Below are positions 1 to 7,625 of a stretch of DNA of 64,000 nucleotides, piece by piece. The stretch spans positions 1 through 64,000 of the forward strand of contig JAQSXC010000002.1 of assembly GCA_029266335.1 (NCBI GenBank), in the 5' to 3' direction. Every line of letters starts with the position of its first letter. The first letter of the stretch is position 1. The translations under genes were made by a program, and so were the position numbers. A model generated the notes under the pieces. It had not been told where the DNA came from. It made no database searches and worked only from the letters and a program-made list of their open reading frames with translations. Origin of the DNA: Eubacterium sp. (GTDB lineage Bacteria > Bacillota > Clostridia > Acetivibrionales > DSM-1351).

Positions 1-48
1 ACCCTTTAAGCTTGCCAATGTTTGCTTTACCTGTGAAGCAACTGTCAT
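1..48 (-). CDS. DUF1657 protein, N-terminus only (runs off window)
   Basis: The reverse complement begins with ATG and reads MTVASQVKQTLASLKG, the typical start of the small DUF1657 proteins of spore-formers. A GGAGG site lies just upstream of the ATG. Only 16 codons are inside the window. DUF1657 genes commonly sit beside spoVAC/AD/AE and DUF421 genes, and a DUF421 gene is divergent from this one here, so the sequence beyond position 1 may be a spoVA-type cluster; that is inference. The identification rests on a short match recalled from the family. Confidence 0.65.
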   Translation of the reverse strand, partial: MTVASQVKQTLASLKG

Positions 49-259
49 GTTGCAAACCTCCAATTTATCATTATTCTAGCTAATATTTTCTGCTTAATTC
101 TAAAAAAAACGTATGCAATATTTGGTAGACAAAAATCCAAACCTAATAAGTACAATCAATAAATAAAATTTAGTAGGGAAACAATATATTACTATCTGCA
201 TAGAGCTAGTTTCTTCAAAATCATAAACATTAGTAATATAATTACTTTAAGGAGATTGT

Positions 260-958
260 ATGGAAAATGTACTTGTAACATCTTTGAGAACAGCAATTGG
301 CTTCTCTGTGCTGCTGATTTTAACCCGTATCTTGGGGAAAAAACAGATGGGACAATTAACAATATTTACTTATATTACTGGAATAGCATTAGGTAATATA
401 GCCGGGGATATGGTTGTTCACAGGGATATTAAAATTATTGACGGTGTTACTGGATTAGTATTATGGGCAATTTTTACACTAATTGTAGAATTTCTTAGCT
501 TGAAATCATCAAAAGTACGTGTACTTCTTGATGGAGAACCAACCATTGTCATTAAAAAAGGAGAAATAATGTATGAAAAGCTATCATCTCAAAGGTTGAA
601 TCTTGATGATTTAACCATGCTGCTTAGGACAAACAACATATTTTCTGTTAAGGATGTAGAGTATGCTATTTTAGAACCAAACGGACAATTAAGTGTGTTA
701 AAAAAACCTGATAAAGAGCAGGTTACAAGAAAAGATTTAAATATATCTGTTAATGACTTTTTAAATATTCCCACTGAAATCATTGTAGATGGGAAATTAG
801 TAACTGCAAATCTTACTGAAATAGGGCAAAACCGGCAATGGCTGGATCAACAGCTTAAACAAGCCGGTATTACTTCAATAAGTCAGGTTTTATATGCTGA
901 ACTGCAAAGTGATGGCAGTCTCTATATAAAAAACAAAAAGGTTAAAAATAATACTTAA
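260..958 (+). CDS. DUF421 family membrane protein (YetF-like)
   Basis: 232 residues. The first about 85 residues form three hydrophobic segments. The rest is a soluble C-terminal domain with the family's typical run VLLDGEPTIVIKKGEI followed by 'L.LDDL...LR', as in Bacillus YetF/YdfR-type proteins. AAGGAG lies 6-7 bases before the ATG. The molecular function of DUF421 proteins is not settled; in spore-formers they recur beside spoVA and DUF1657 genes, and a divergent DUF1657 start lies at the window edge. It is therefore probably sporulation-linked, by inference from context. The gene appears intact. Confidence 0.85.
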   Translation: MENVLVTSLRTAIGFSVLLILTRILGKKQMGQLTIFTYITGIALGNIAGDMVVHRDIKIIDGVTGLVLWAIFTLIVEFLSLKSSKVRVLLDGEPTIVIKKGEIMYEKLSSQRLNLDDLTMLLRTNNIFSVKDVEYAILEPNGQLSVLKKPDKEQVTRKDLNISVNDFLNIPTEIIVDGKLVTANLTEIGQNRQWLDQQLKQAGITSISQVLYAELQSDGSLYIKNKKVKNNT

Positions 959-1050
959 GAATTTAAATGACTATTTTTAAAAAGAATCTGTCGTACAATA
1001 TAAAAATATTGCAAATAACTATTACTGATTAATGTGGAGGAAGATAAATC

Positions 1051-1446
1051 ATGTCAAATAAAAAATTGATTATGAAATTATTTAAAGAAAGATTTGGAGT
1101 TTGCAGACTTGAAAAAGAGGCATTAATACCTGAATGGGCGATAAATAGCCACTTTTTTTCTATAACAAAAACGGCTGACGAATTATCGATTGTATGTAAT
1201 CAAGATAACATTCCAAAGGGTATTAAATGTGAAAAAGATTGGAGAATTCTTAAAGTTGAAGGAATCTTGGATTTTTCATTAATTGGCATACTTTCCTCTA
1301 TCAGTAGTATTCTGGCATTTAATAATATAAGCATATTTACAATTTCTACATATGATACTGATTATATACTTGTCAAAGAAAAAGATATTTATAATGCCGC
1401 CAAGGCCTTGTCCAGTGAGAAATATGAAATAGTTAGAGAATTGTAA
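1051..1446 (+). CDS. ACT domain-containing protein (COG3603-like)
   Basis: 131 residues with no catalytic domain. The N-terminal half (FGVCRLEKEALIPEW) and the later run 'W.ILKVEGILDFSLIGILSSIS' match the pattern of small stand-alone tandem-ACT proteins (COG3603/ACT_7), which are thought to bind amino acids. GGAGGAAG stands before the ATG. It is a single gene with no clear operon partner, as the next gene begins about 170 bases on. What it senses or regulates cannot be told from the sequence. Confidence 0.75.
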   Translation: MSNKKLIMKLFKERFGVCRLEKEALIPEWAINSHFFSITKTADELSIVCNQDNIPKGIKCEKDWRILKVEGILDFSLIGILSSISSILAFNNISIFTISTYDTDYILVKEKDIYNAAKALSSEKYEIVREL

Positions 1447-1617
1447 ATAAAAAGCTCTGCATGATTCCGATTACAAAATCTGCCAATTAAATTAACACTT
1501 TATAAAGCGGTATTTAATTTGAGCTTGACTAAGCTATATTCCAGATATAGTATTAATTGTATTGGGCTGGCTAAAGAAATTATTATTTACAGATATTTTT
1601 TATTTAAAGAGGTTAAA

Positions 1618-2130
1618 ATGGTAAACGAAAAAAGCAATCAATTACTAAGTAGCTTTATATCTGATTTACCTGAGAATTTTCGAGATATTTTTAAAGAAAT
1701 TGCAGAATACTCAATATCCTTAGGATATTTGCCTAAAAGAACAAAATCAAAAGACTTCGCCATTGAGTTTTCAAAAAGTAAAGTTAAGCGGACAATTTTG
1801 AAAATGGTGCTTCATAATGACATTATGAAGCATGGCCCTGAATTAAGATTAAAATTCTATGCAAACAAGGATTATTCAGATATATTTAAACAAGGGATAC
1901 AAACAGTTATTGAAGAATTCGGTGGCAAATATACAGGGTGCTATGGTTGCGGCAGGTGATAAAATGAATTGGAAGGCTATACATATGTATATGCTGATGA
2001 CAGGGAGGTTTTCCGTTGTGGTAATGAACTGATATCAATAAAAATTTTCAGTTATGAAAATACACCGGAAATTAAAGCTTTATTAAAAAGGCAAGATGAA
2101 TTTTTCATGGAAAAAATCCTTGGCAAATGA
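1618..2130 (+). pseudogene. Conserved clostridial hypothetical protein split by two adjacent in-frame stops
   Basis: The ORF track gives 1519..1959, but the ATG at 1618 has a good AAAGAGG site and is the likely start, giving a 113-residue product ending KYTGCYGCGR. Directly after it come TGA and TAA (1957-1962). The same frame then continues open for about 55 more codons (NELEGYTYVYADDREVF...) to a TGA at 2128-2130. The continuation looks like real protein (a CGRC-type cysteine motif upstream, then FRCGNELISIK), so I read one about 170-residue gene broken at its centre. I do not know its function. A truncated but still expressed N-terminal protein is the alternative. Confidence 0.55.
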
Positions 2131-2209
2131 ACAGCTGTTTTTGTATTTTTGAAGTCTTTCTAATATAAACAGTTAAGGTCTTTAAGTAACCTTTTATTAA
2201 GGAGAAAGT

Positions 2210-2674
2210 ATGAGTATACAGAGACATTTTACAGTATCGGTATATATAGTTCATAAAAATAAAGTTTTATTACATAGACACAAAAAATACGGTATTATCC
2301 TTCCTTTAGGTGGACATATAGAAAAAGACGAATTACCCGAAGAGGCCTGTTTACGTGAAGTGCTTGAGGAGTCAGGATTAAATATAACGCTAATCAGTGA
2401 TAAAAATAGCTGCATTGATGGAATAGATGGTGTTAACAGTAGCGAATTAATCAGACCTATGCACATGAGACTATGCAAGGTTGATACTGATCATTACCAC
2501 ATTGATCTGAATTATTATGCAACCTCCGAGACTTTTGATTTAAATCCTCAAAAGGGTGAAACAAGTGCATTATACTGGTTTGCAAAAAATGAATTAACTG
2601 AAATTCAAAATGCACCCAAGGATGTAATACTGATGACAAATGAAGCATTGGGCTTTTTAGGGGGAGAATCGTGA
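2210..2674 (+). CDS. NUDIX hydrolase
   Basis: 154 residues. The Nudix box is clear: G-x5-E (GGHIEKDE) followed by EACLREVLEESG, which fits GX5EX7REUXEEXGU and provides the metal-binding glutamates. Such proteins hydrolyse nucleoside diphosphates linked to other groups; the substrate cannot be predicted here. AAGGAGAAAG stands at the right distance before the ATG. The gene lies alone between two decayed loci. Confidence 0.85.
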   Translation: MSIQRHFTVSVYIVHKNKVLLHRHKKYGIILPLGGHIEKDELPEEACLREVLEESGLNITLISDKNSCIDGIDGVNSSELIRPMHMRLCKVDTDHYHIDLNYYATSETFDLNPQKGETSALYWFAKNELTEIQNAPKDVILMTNEALGFLGGES

Positions 2675-2799
2675 GCTTTGGACAAACTAAATTGTTTAGA
2701 AATATTTGAAAATGGCAAAGATTTTTTGGACATTAGATAAAAAGGTGAACGTTTATCAAATAGATGCAGGATATGATAAGTCTATAATATTAGATGAAT

Positions 2800-2877
2800 A
2801 TGTATGCTTCAGCGATACTTTTTGATCTGGATGATACATTATTCATGTTGAAGGACAGGACGGATGTTGAGGGATAA
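2800..2877 (+). pseudogene. HAD-superfamily hydrolase remnant
   Basis: This short reading frame (MYASAILFDLDDTLFMLKD...) contains the HAD motif I signature ILFDLDDTLF with the catalytic DxD, then stops after 25 codons. No continuation with HAD motifs II-IV is visible in any frame before the next gene, so this is probably the 5' stub of a deleted gene. Its downstream boundary adjoins GC-richer DNA starting near 2940. Confidence 0.5.
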
Positions 2878-2961
2878 CTAACGAAATGGATACAATGACC
2901 TATCCTTTCGAGTTGGCCACAATTATAATTCCGTTGGTTCATTTACGGGAGGTATTATATT

Positions 2962-3597
2962 GTGAAACAAAAATCAGTAGAGGGTACATTTCTCGCATCA
3001 GTGGTGATGAGTTCGCCCGGGCCAATTATGGTAGGCGCGGCTCTTTTTTTTGGACGATCGTCTACGCAGCTCGCAGACTTCATTCGCCGCACAGCGGAAC
3101 TGGTTGCGATTATCGTTTCGTGGATAGTGTTCCGCATTCTCCATAAAAAAGGTGAGCCGGATGCAGCGTATAAGAATAAACTGGAACACATTACAAACTT
3201 ATGCGTCGGAGTGGCAATGTGCCTATCCGGCGCGGCTATGCTGTTTATAGCGCTGTTCTCGCATAATGCAAAAAAAGGAAACGTCATACCTGGTCTCGTA
3301 ATTGCGGTGTTGGGTGTAACAACAAATTCGTGGTTCTGGCTACGCTATCGCAAACTGAATCGTGAAAAGCCGGATAGAATACTTTCTGTACAAAGCAGGC
3401 TCTACCGTGCAAAGTCGCTCGTAGATGCCTGTGTAATAACAGCACTGACAGTTGTTGCCTATACTCCTGCTTCGTTTGCAGCGAGGTATGCAGACTTGGG
3501 TGGTTCGATAATTGTTGCAGCATATCTCATTGCGAACGGTATTATTACAATACGCGGTACAAATACTGAGGCTAATTACAATAGTAGCTTACCTTGA
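2962..3597 (+). CDS. Putative cation-transporter-like membrane protein (CDF transmembrane-domain type)
   Basis: 211 residues, starting at a GTG with GGGAGG upstream. There are five to six hydrophobic segments and a pattern (FFGRSSTQLADFIRRTAELVAIIVSW) resembling the transmembrane part of cation diffusion facilitators. The cytoplasmic C-terminal metal-binding domain of a full CDF (about 300 residues) is absent; the protein ends soon after its last membrane helix. The base composition is visibly richer in G and C than the flanks, suggesting transfer. Function is uncertain, as there is no HD/DxxxD metal pair I can point to with confidence. Confidence 0.55.
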   Translation: MKQKSVEGTFLASVVMSSPGPIMVGAALFFGRSSTQLADFIRRTAELVAIIVSWIVFRILHKKGEPDAAYKNKLEHITNLCVGVAMCLSGAAMLFIALFSHNAKKGNVIPGLVIAVLGVTTNSWFWLRYRKLNREKPDRILSVQSRLYRAKSLVDACVITALTVVAYTPASFAARYADLGGSIIVAAYLIANGIITIRGTNTEANYNSSLP

Positions 3598-4036
3598 GTA
3601 CAGTTTTTTGTAAGTTCCGGGTGTTTGTATATATATGGAAAACTACTATAAGAGCTCGTTTAGAGGATGTGCATTTTGAATACTTGTTCCACAAATCATT
3701 AGACATCCTCTATAACTATATTTCTTTGAAACAAACCAATATAGTACGAAATACTTCAAACATATGTACATATTATTTTATCTCTACAACATTTCCTCCA
3801 ATGCTGACCTCTTTTACATCTTCAACTTTAATGGCTCAGGTGATAGATATTTACGGATTGTGGTGCTGCTATTTCAATGAATATATAGAGATTTATTTTG
3901 AGGCACATCAAAAAACAAAACTTTCTACTGTAAATATATTATCACCAGGCGGCATATCCATTAAATTGTTATTCTATGGTGTAAAGTTTAAAATGAAAGA
4001 AGATGCATATGATGTTTTACTGGCAGATAATACTTA
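3598..4036 (+). other. Gene-free stretch between CDF-like gene and HxlR gene
   Basis: The only long plus-strand frame (3594..4208) runs antisense through the HxlR gene, has no convincing ribosome site and odd composition, so I reject it. A 10-bp inverted repeat (TAGAGGATGT at 3661-3670, ACATCCTCTA at 3713-3722) is separated by 42 bases. On the minus strand near 3780-3840 there is a short protein-like reading (VEDVKEVSIGGNVVEIK) closed by a stop, possibly the end of a decayed gene. I see nothing else. Confidence 0.5.
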
Positions 4037-4420
4037 TTACTGCCTTTTTCTATTACAAAAATCTATATACTTATCACCCCAGATTTTAAGACTATTCAGA
4101 ACTTCTGAGAAATCCTTGCCCCAGATTTTAAGACTATTCAGAACTTCTGAGAAATCCTTGCCCATATCACTGAGCTCGTATTCCACCTTCGGAGGGATTT
4201 GGGCATAAACGGTTCTGATAATCATACCGTATTCCTCCAATGTACGCAATTGCTTCGTTAGTGTTGCTTGTGTCATTTCAGGCAATAGTCTTTGTAATTC
4301 ATTAAATCTATGTTTGTTTTCACTTAAATGATGCAGGATAATTAATGCCCATTTTCCCGATAATATTTTTTGAGCGGTTGCATATGGGCATTTTCCGAAT
4401 AGTTCTTCCTGTGTCAGCAT
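4037..4420 (-). CDS. HxlR/MarR-like transcriptional regulator with duplicated C-terminal segment
   Basis: The start at 4420 (MLTQEELFGKCPYATAQ) is chosen because AGGAGG lies 4 bases upstream; the ORF track's longer start lacks this. At 127 residues it shows the HxlR winged-helix pattern: CP near the start, GKWALIILHHL, 'F.EL...LPEMTQATLTKQLR.LE..G.I.R', 'PPKVEYELSDMG'. The C-terminal helix sequence KDFSEVLNSLKIWG occurs twice in tandem, from a perfect 42-bp duplication. The gene is divergent from the NmrA-like reductase at 4644, the same layout as E. coli ytfH/ytfG (HxlR regulator and quinone reductase), so it probably controls that gene and itself. DNA binding should survive the duplication; dimerisation might be altered. 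Confidence 0.85.
   Translation of the reverse strand: MLTQEELFGKCPYATAQKILSGKWALIILHHLSENKHRFNELQRLLPEMTQATLTKQLRTLEEYGMIIRTVYAQIPPKVEYELSDMGKDFSEVLNSLKIWGKDFSEVLNSLKIWGDKYIDFCNRKRQ
4077..4160. repeat. Perfect 42-bp tandem duplication inside the HxlR gene
   Basis: Bases 4077-4118 and 4119-4160 are identical over 42 nt with no spacer. As 42 is a multiple of three, the frame is kept and 14 residues are repeated. Absence of any mismatch points to a recent event or strong gene conversion. Confidence 0.95.
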
Positions 4421-4464
4421 ATTTCCTCCTGTTAGTATCTTTTTAAACATATAGTATTTTTCTA

Positions 4465-4496
4465 AATACATAGTATCTTTTTTAATACTATGTATT
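4465..4496. promoter_or_regulatory. Candidate HxlR operator palindrome
   Basis: The perfect 12-bp arms AATACATAGTAT (4465-4476) and ATACTATGTATT (4485-4496) are separated by 8 bases. They sit in the divergent intergenic region between the HxlR gene and the reductase, just upstream of the reductase promoter. An extra half-site-like ATAGTAT lies at about 4451. Position and symmetry suit a dimeric winged-helix repressor; binding is inference. Confidence 0.6.
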
Positions 4497-4510
4497 AAAA
4501 AAGATTGTAC

Positions 4511-4539
4511 TTGTTATACTTAATGTAAGTAAATATAAT
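4511..4539 (+). promoter_or_regulatory. Sigma-A type promoter of the NmrA-like reductase
   Basis: TTGTTA (4511-4516) and TATAAT (4534-4539) are separated by 17 bases, oriented toward the gene at 4644. Confidence 0.6.
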
Positions 4540-4643
4540 GTATATATACTAGAGTATATCACTACAAATAGTGAAGAGCAAACATATAAAAAAGAGCAAA
4601 TAAATAATAGAAGTGCAAATAATCATATATGGAGGGATAAACC

Positions 4644-5513
4644 ATGAAAATATTATTAACAGGTGCAACAGGAAAACTGGGAACAAAAGTTGCAGAGAGC
4701 TTATTGAAAACTGTACCTGCAAGTGAGCTTGCTGTCAGTGTTCGTGATCCGGAGAAAGCCAGTGATTTGGCTGCTCGTGGAGTAGAAGTCAGAAAGGGTG
4801 ATTTCGACCGGCCTGAAACATTAACTACTGCCTTTGCAGGTATAGACCGATTATTAATTATATCAGCGGATGGGGATAACGAAACAAGAATCCGACAACA
4901 TACAAATGCAGTAGCTGCGGCAAAACAGGCTCAAGTCAGGTTTATTGCCTATACAAGTTTGGGAAATGCAGATAAAAGCTCATTATTCCTTGCTCCGGTG
5001 CACCGTTCCACTGAAGAAGCCATAAAGAAAACAGGGATTCCATACTCCTTCCTGAGAAACAACTGGTATCTGGAGAATGAGCTTGGAAGTATTCAAGGAG
5101 TGCTTAAGGGTGCACCCTGGGTGACTGCTGCCGGCTATGGAAAGGTGGGCTGGGCACTGCAGCAGGATTATGCAGAAGCCGCCGCAGCGGTACTGTCTGG
5201 AAGTGGGCACGAGAATACAATATACGAGCTTTCCGGAAAGCCCATAACTCAAGAAGAATTGGCAGCTGCACTTGGAAATGCATTGGGCAGGGAAGTACCT
5301 GTTCAGCAGGTGGATGACGCCACATATGCCGACATCATGAGAGGGGCAGGAGTACCGGATTTCGTAGTTCCTGTTCTTGTTGACATCCAGAAGGCTATTC
5401 GAACTGGCGCTTTAGAGATAGAGAGCAATGATTTCGAAAAACTTCTTGGTCGTCCAGTAACATCAATCAACGATGCTGTTGCTCAAATTGTCAGAGAACT
5501 ATCCAAAGCATGA
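4644..5513 (+). CDS. NAD(P)-binding NmrA-like reductase (QorB/YtfG type quinone oxidoreductase)
   Basis: 289 residues. The N-terminal Rossmann motif is GATGKLGTKVAESLL, followed by SVRDPEKASDLAARGVEVRKGDFDRPETL, typical of atypical SDRs that lack the YxxxK catalytic pair. Similarity in plan to E. coli YtfG suggests NAD(P)H-dependent quinone reduction or redox sensing. Divergence from an HxlR regulator supports this, as the same pairing occurs in E. coli. GGAGGG precedes the ATG. A terminator follows. The exact substrate is not visible. Confidence 0.85.
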   Translation: MKILLTGATGKLGTKVAESLLKTVPASELAVSVRDPEKASDLAARGVEVRKGDFDRPETLTTAFAGIDRLLIISADGDNETRIRQHTNAVAAAKQAQVRFIAYTSLGNADKSSLFLAPVHRSTEEAIKKTGIPYSFLRNNWYLENELGSIQGVLKGAPWVTAAGYGKVGWALQQDYAEAAAAVLSGSGHENTIYELSGKPITQEELAAALGNALGREVPVQQVDDATYADIMRGAGVPDFVVPVLVDIQKAIRTGALEIESNDFEKLLGRPVTSINDAVAQIVRELSKA

Positions 5514-5529
5514 AATGAAAATTGAAATA

Positions 5530-5570
5530 AAAGCTGGCCTTTATTATTAAAATAGAGGTCGGCTTTATTT
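5530..5570 (+). terminator. Rho-independent terminator after the reductase
   Basis: The stem AAAGCTGGCCT / AGGTCGGCTTT (with G-T pairs) has a 15-base loop and is followed by ATTTTT. Confidence 0.65.
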
Positions 5571-5604
5571 TTGAATCATTTTATTAAATGTTAGTGTTTT
5601 TATA

Positions 5605-5653
5605 TTGTCATATACATCAGAACTGGTATACTATTTATATCCCCCGGTGGGGG
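5605..5653 (+). promoter_or_regulatory. Promoter with GC-box operator of the CsoR-family repressor
   Basis: TTGTCA (5605-5610) and TATACT (5627-5632), spacer 16, are followed at once by CCCCCGGTGGGGG (5641-5653). CsoR/RcnR-family proteins bind A/T-flanked G-tract inverted repeats, and this one lies where a bound repressor would block the promoter of its own gene. Confidence 0.7.
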
Positions 5654-5671
5654 TTGCGAAAGGAGAATAAT

Positions 5672-5953
5672 ATGACTGCAGAACACAAACATCAACATCA
5701 GGATACAAAGAAAGTAATCGATAGAATGTCCAGAGCAATCGGGCATATGGAAGCAATTAAAAGAATGGTTGAAGAAGGCAGAGATTGCAGTGAAATACTA
5801 ATTCAGATTTCCGCTGTCAGATCTGCAATAAACAATGTGGGTAAAATAGTTTTGCAGGACCATATAAATCATTGTGTGGTAGATGCGGTGGAAACAGGAG
5901 ATAAAAGTGTTTTAGAAAACTTAAACAGTGCCGTCGACAAGTTTTTGAAATAA
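5672..5953 (+). CDS. Metal-sensing repressor, CsoR/RcnR/InrS family (DUF156)
   Basis: 93 residues from the ATG at 5672 (AGGAG upstream; the ORF track's longer start is not needed). It has the three-helix fold pattern of the family: histidine-rich N-terminus (EHKHQHQ), then RMSRAIGHMEAIKRMVEEGRDCSEIL and LQDHINHCVVDA. The ligand positions read Cys (RDC), His and Cys (H-INH-C), and with the N-terminal His they give the H-C-H-C pattern described for the nickel sensor InrS; CsoR (copper) is C-H-C. Metal binding should release DNA and allow expression of the exporter gene just downstream, with which it likely forms an operon. Confidence 0.85.
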   Translation: MTAEHKHQHQDTKKVIDRMSRAIGHMEAIKRMVEEGRDCSEILIQISAVRSAINNVGKIVLQDHINHCVVDAVETGDKSVLENLNSAVDKFLK

Positions 5954-6006
5954 ATATTACTTTAAATATGAAATAGTATTGAGAATAAAAGAAGGGTATT
6001 AATATT

Positions 6007-7056
6007 ATGAAAAATAAAGCAACAGGAATATTTATGGCAATACTGGCTGCGGCACTGTTTGGAATAAGTTCACCGGTTTCAAAGCTATTACTTGCAGAAA
6101 TACCGTCTACTTTAATGGCTTCACTACTGTATCTCGGAGCAGGGATTGGAATGCTGGCAATTAATATTGCTAGAAGACTTGGTAAAAGAGAGCAGCTTGA
6201 AGCCAGAATGACAAAAAGAGAAATGCCATATATCATCGGAATGATTATCCTCGATATAGCTGCACCTGTTTGTTTGATGATTGGTCTGTCTATGACAACC
6301 TCTGCAAATGCAGCCCTGCTAAACAACTTTGAGATTGTGGCTACATCTCTTATTGCATTGATCATATTTAAAGAGGCGATTGGAAAGAGAATGTGGATTG
6401 CTATTTCACTAATAACATTATCAAGTATAATTTTATCAGTTGAGGATTTTCATAACATTTCGTTTTCAACCGGTTCGGTATTCATTCTGCTTGCCTGTCT
6501 ATGCTGGGGTTTTGAAAACAACTGTACCCGTATGCTATCTTTGAAAGACCCTTTGCAAATAGTTATAGTCAAGGGATTTGGGTCGGGGGCTGGGGCACTG
6601 ATAATTGCACTTGCATTAAAGCAATACAGCACCAACATATTATATCTGTTTATGTCATTAGTACTGGGCTTCGTAGCCTATGGCCTTAGTATATACTTTT
6701 ATATTATTGCACAACGGGAGCTTGGTGCTGCAAGAACAAGTGCTTATTATGCAGTGGCTCCGTTTATTGGGGTGTTATTATCAATTATAATCTTTAGTCA
6801 ACAATTTACCATATCATTTATTATTGCCTTGGTAATAATGATAACCGGTGCATATTTTGCAGGAGTGGAACATCACAAACATAGCCACATACACGAAGAA
6901 ACTACGCACGAACACAGGCACAACCACAGTGATAGTCATCATAACCATACACATGATGACAAAGTTGAAAGTGAACACAGTCATATTCATACTCATGAAA
7001 AAGTAGAACATATACACAGTCATACACCGGATATGCATCATTCTCATTCACATTAG
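6007..7056 (+). CDS. EamA/DMT-family transporter with histidine-rich C-terminal tail
   Basis: 349 residues. About ten hydrophobic helices in two EamA repeats (GISSPVSKLLL... ; CWGFENNCTRMLSLKDP...) make up residues 1-285. The last about 63 residues carry some two dozen histidines in HxH patterns, ending HHSHSH. It follows the CsoR-type metal sensor after about 50 bases. Taken together this is very likely a divalent-metal exporter (nickel, cobalt or similar) whose cytosolic tail binds the ion; the family itself usually moves metabolites, so the metal role is inferred from the tail and the neighbour. Confidence 0.8.
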   Translation: MKNKATGIFMAILAAALFGISSPVSKLLLAEIPSTLMASLLYLGAGIGMLAINIARRLGKREQLEARMTKREMPYIIGMIILDIAAPVCLMIGLSMTTSANAALLNNFEIVATSLIALIIFKEAIGKRMWIAISLITLSSIILSVEDFHNISFSTGSVFILLACLCWGFENNCTRMLSLKDPLQIVIVKGFGSGAGALIIALALKQYSTNILYLFMSLVLGFVAYGLSIYFYIIAQRELGAARTSAYYAVAPFIGVLLSIIIFSQQFTISFIIALVIMITGAYFAGVEHHKHSHIHEETTHEHRHNHSDSHHNHTHDDKVESEHSHIHTHEKVEHIHSHTPDMHHSHSH

Positions 7057-7075
7057 AGTATGATAGTGGTAAGGA

Positions 7076-7609
7076 TTAACTATGATAATAGTCCTCCTTT
7101 GTAATTGAATAACAGACATCATCATAGACTTTTCCATCATATATTTTACATGCAGACCGTAAGGTTCCTTCATATTTAAAACCACATTTTTCAATAACCC
7201 GTTTGGAGCGTGAATTAAAAGGGAAGTGATAACAGGATACAATATCGAGTTTTTCGTCTTCAAACAGATGTCTTAGGACTTCCTTGACGGCTTCACTTAT
7301 CAGTCCTTTTCCCCAATAGTTCTCCGATAGAACATAGCCGATCATCCTGGCGTTAATTCCAATCCTTTTTGCGTCCTGATGAACACCCAGAGAACCGATG
7401 ACCTTACTGTTTTCCTTAAGAACAACAGCTCTGACTTCATCATCTTCAATGAAGTCTTGTAGTATTTTCTCGGATATCTCTTTATTCTTATGAGGAGGCC
7501 AGCCTGCAGCAGGACCTACATTGGGATTTTTAGCATATTCATAAAAGTCATTCAGATCTTCAGGTTTCCACGGTCTTAAGATCAGTCTGTCTGTCTCCAG
7601 AATCTTCAT
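7076..7609 (-). CDS. GNAT N-acetyltransferase (RimJ/RimL type)
   Basis: 177 residues from MKILETDRLILRPW, the classic start of RimJ/RimL-like acetyltransferases; GGAGG lies about 10 bases before that ATG. Visible family blocks are VIGSLGVH, 'IGYVLSENYWGKGLISEAV' (acetyl-CoA loop) and FNSRSKRVIEKCGFKYEGTLR. It transfers acetyl from acetyl-CoA to an amino group; the substrate is unknown. It lies just downstream of a small membrane-protein gene on the same strand, probably one transcript. Confidence 0.85.
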   Translation of the reverse strand: MKILETDRLILRPWKPEDLNDFYEYAKNPNVGPAAGWPPHKNKEISEKILQDFIEDDEVRAVVLKENSKVIGSLGVHQDAKRIGINARMIGYVLSENYWGKGLISEAVKEVLRHLFEDEKLDIVSCYHFPFNSRSKRVIEKCGFKYEGTLRSACKIYDGKVYDDVCYSITKEDYYHS

Positions 7610-7625
7610 ATTCACATGACCTCCT

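Noticed and set aside
1957-1959. TGA after CGR as a selenocysteine codon
   Set aside because: A TAA follows immediately in the same frame, so recoding of TGA alone would add one residue only. No SECIS-like hairpin was seen directly after it.
3594-4208. 204-residue plus-strand ORF
   Set aside because: It overlaps the end of the CDF-like gene and runs antisense through the HxlR gene, including the 42-bp repeat. It has no ribosome site and no recognisable protein pattern.
6829-7053. Histidine-codon-rich stretch as a DNA repeat or CRISPR-like array
   Set aside because: The CAT/CAC-rich repetition is in frame and explained by the His-rich tail of the transporter; there are no regular repeat-spacer units. 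No CRISPR array was found elsewhere.
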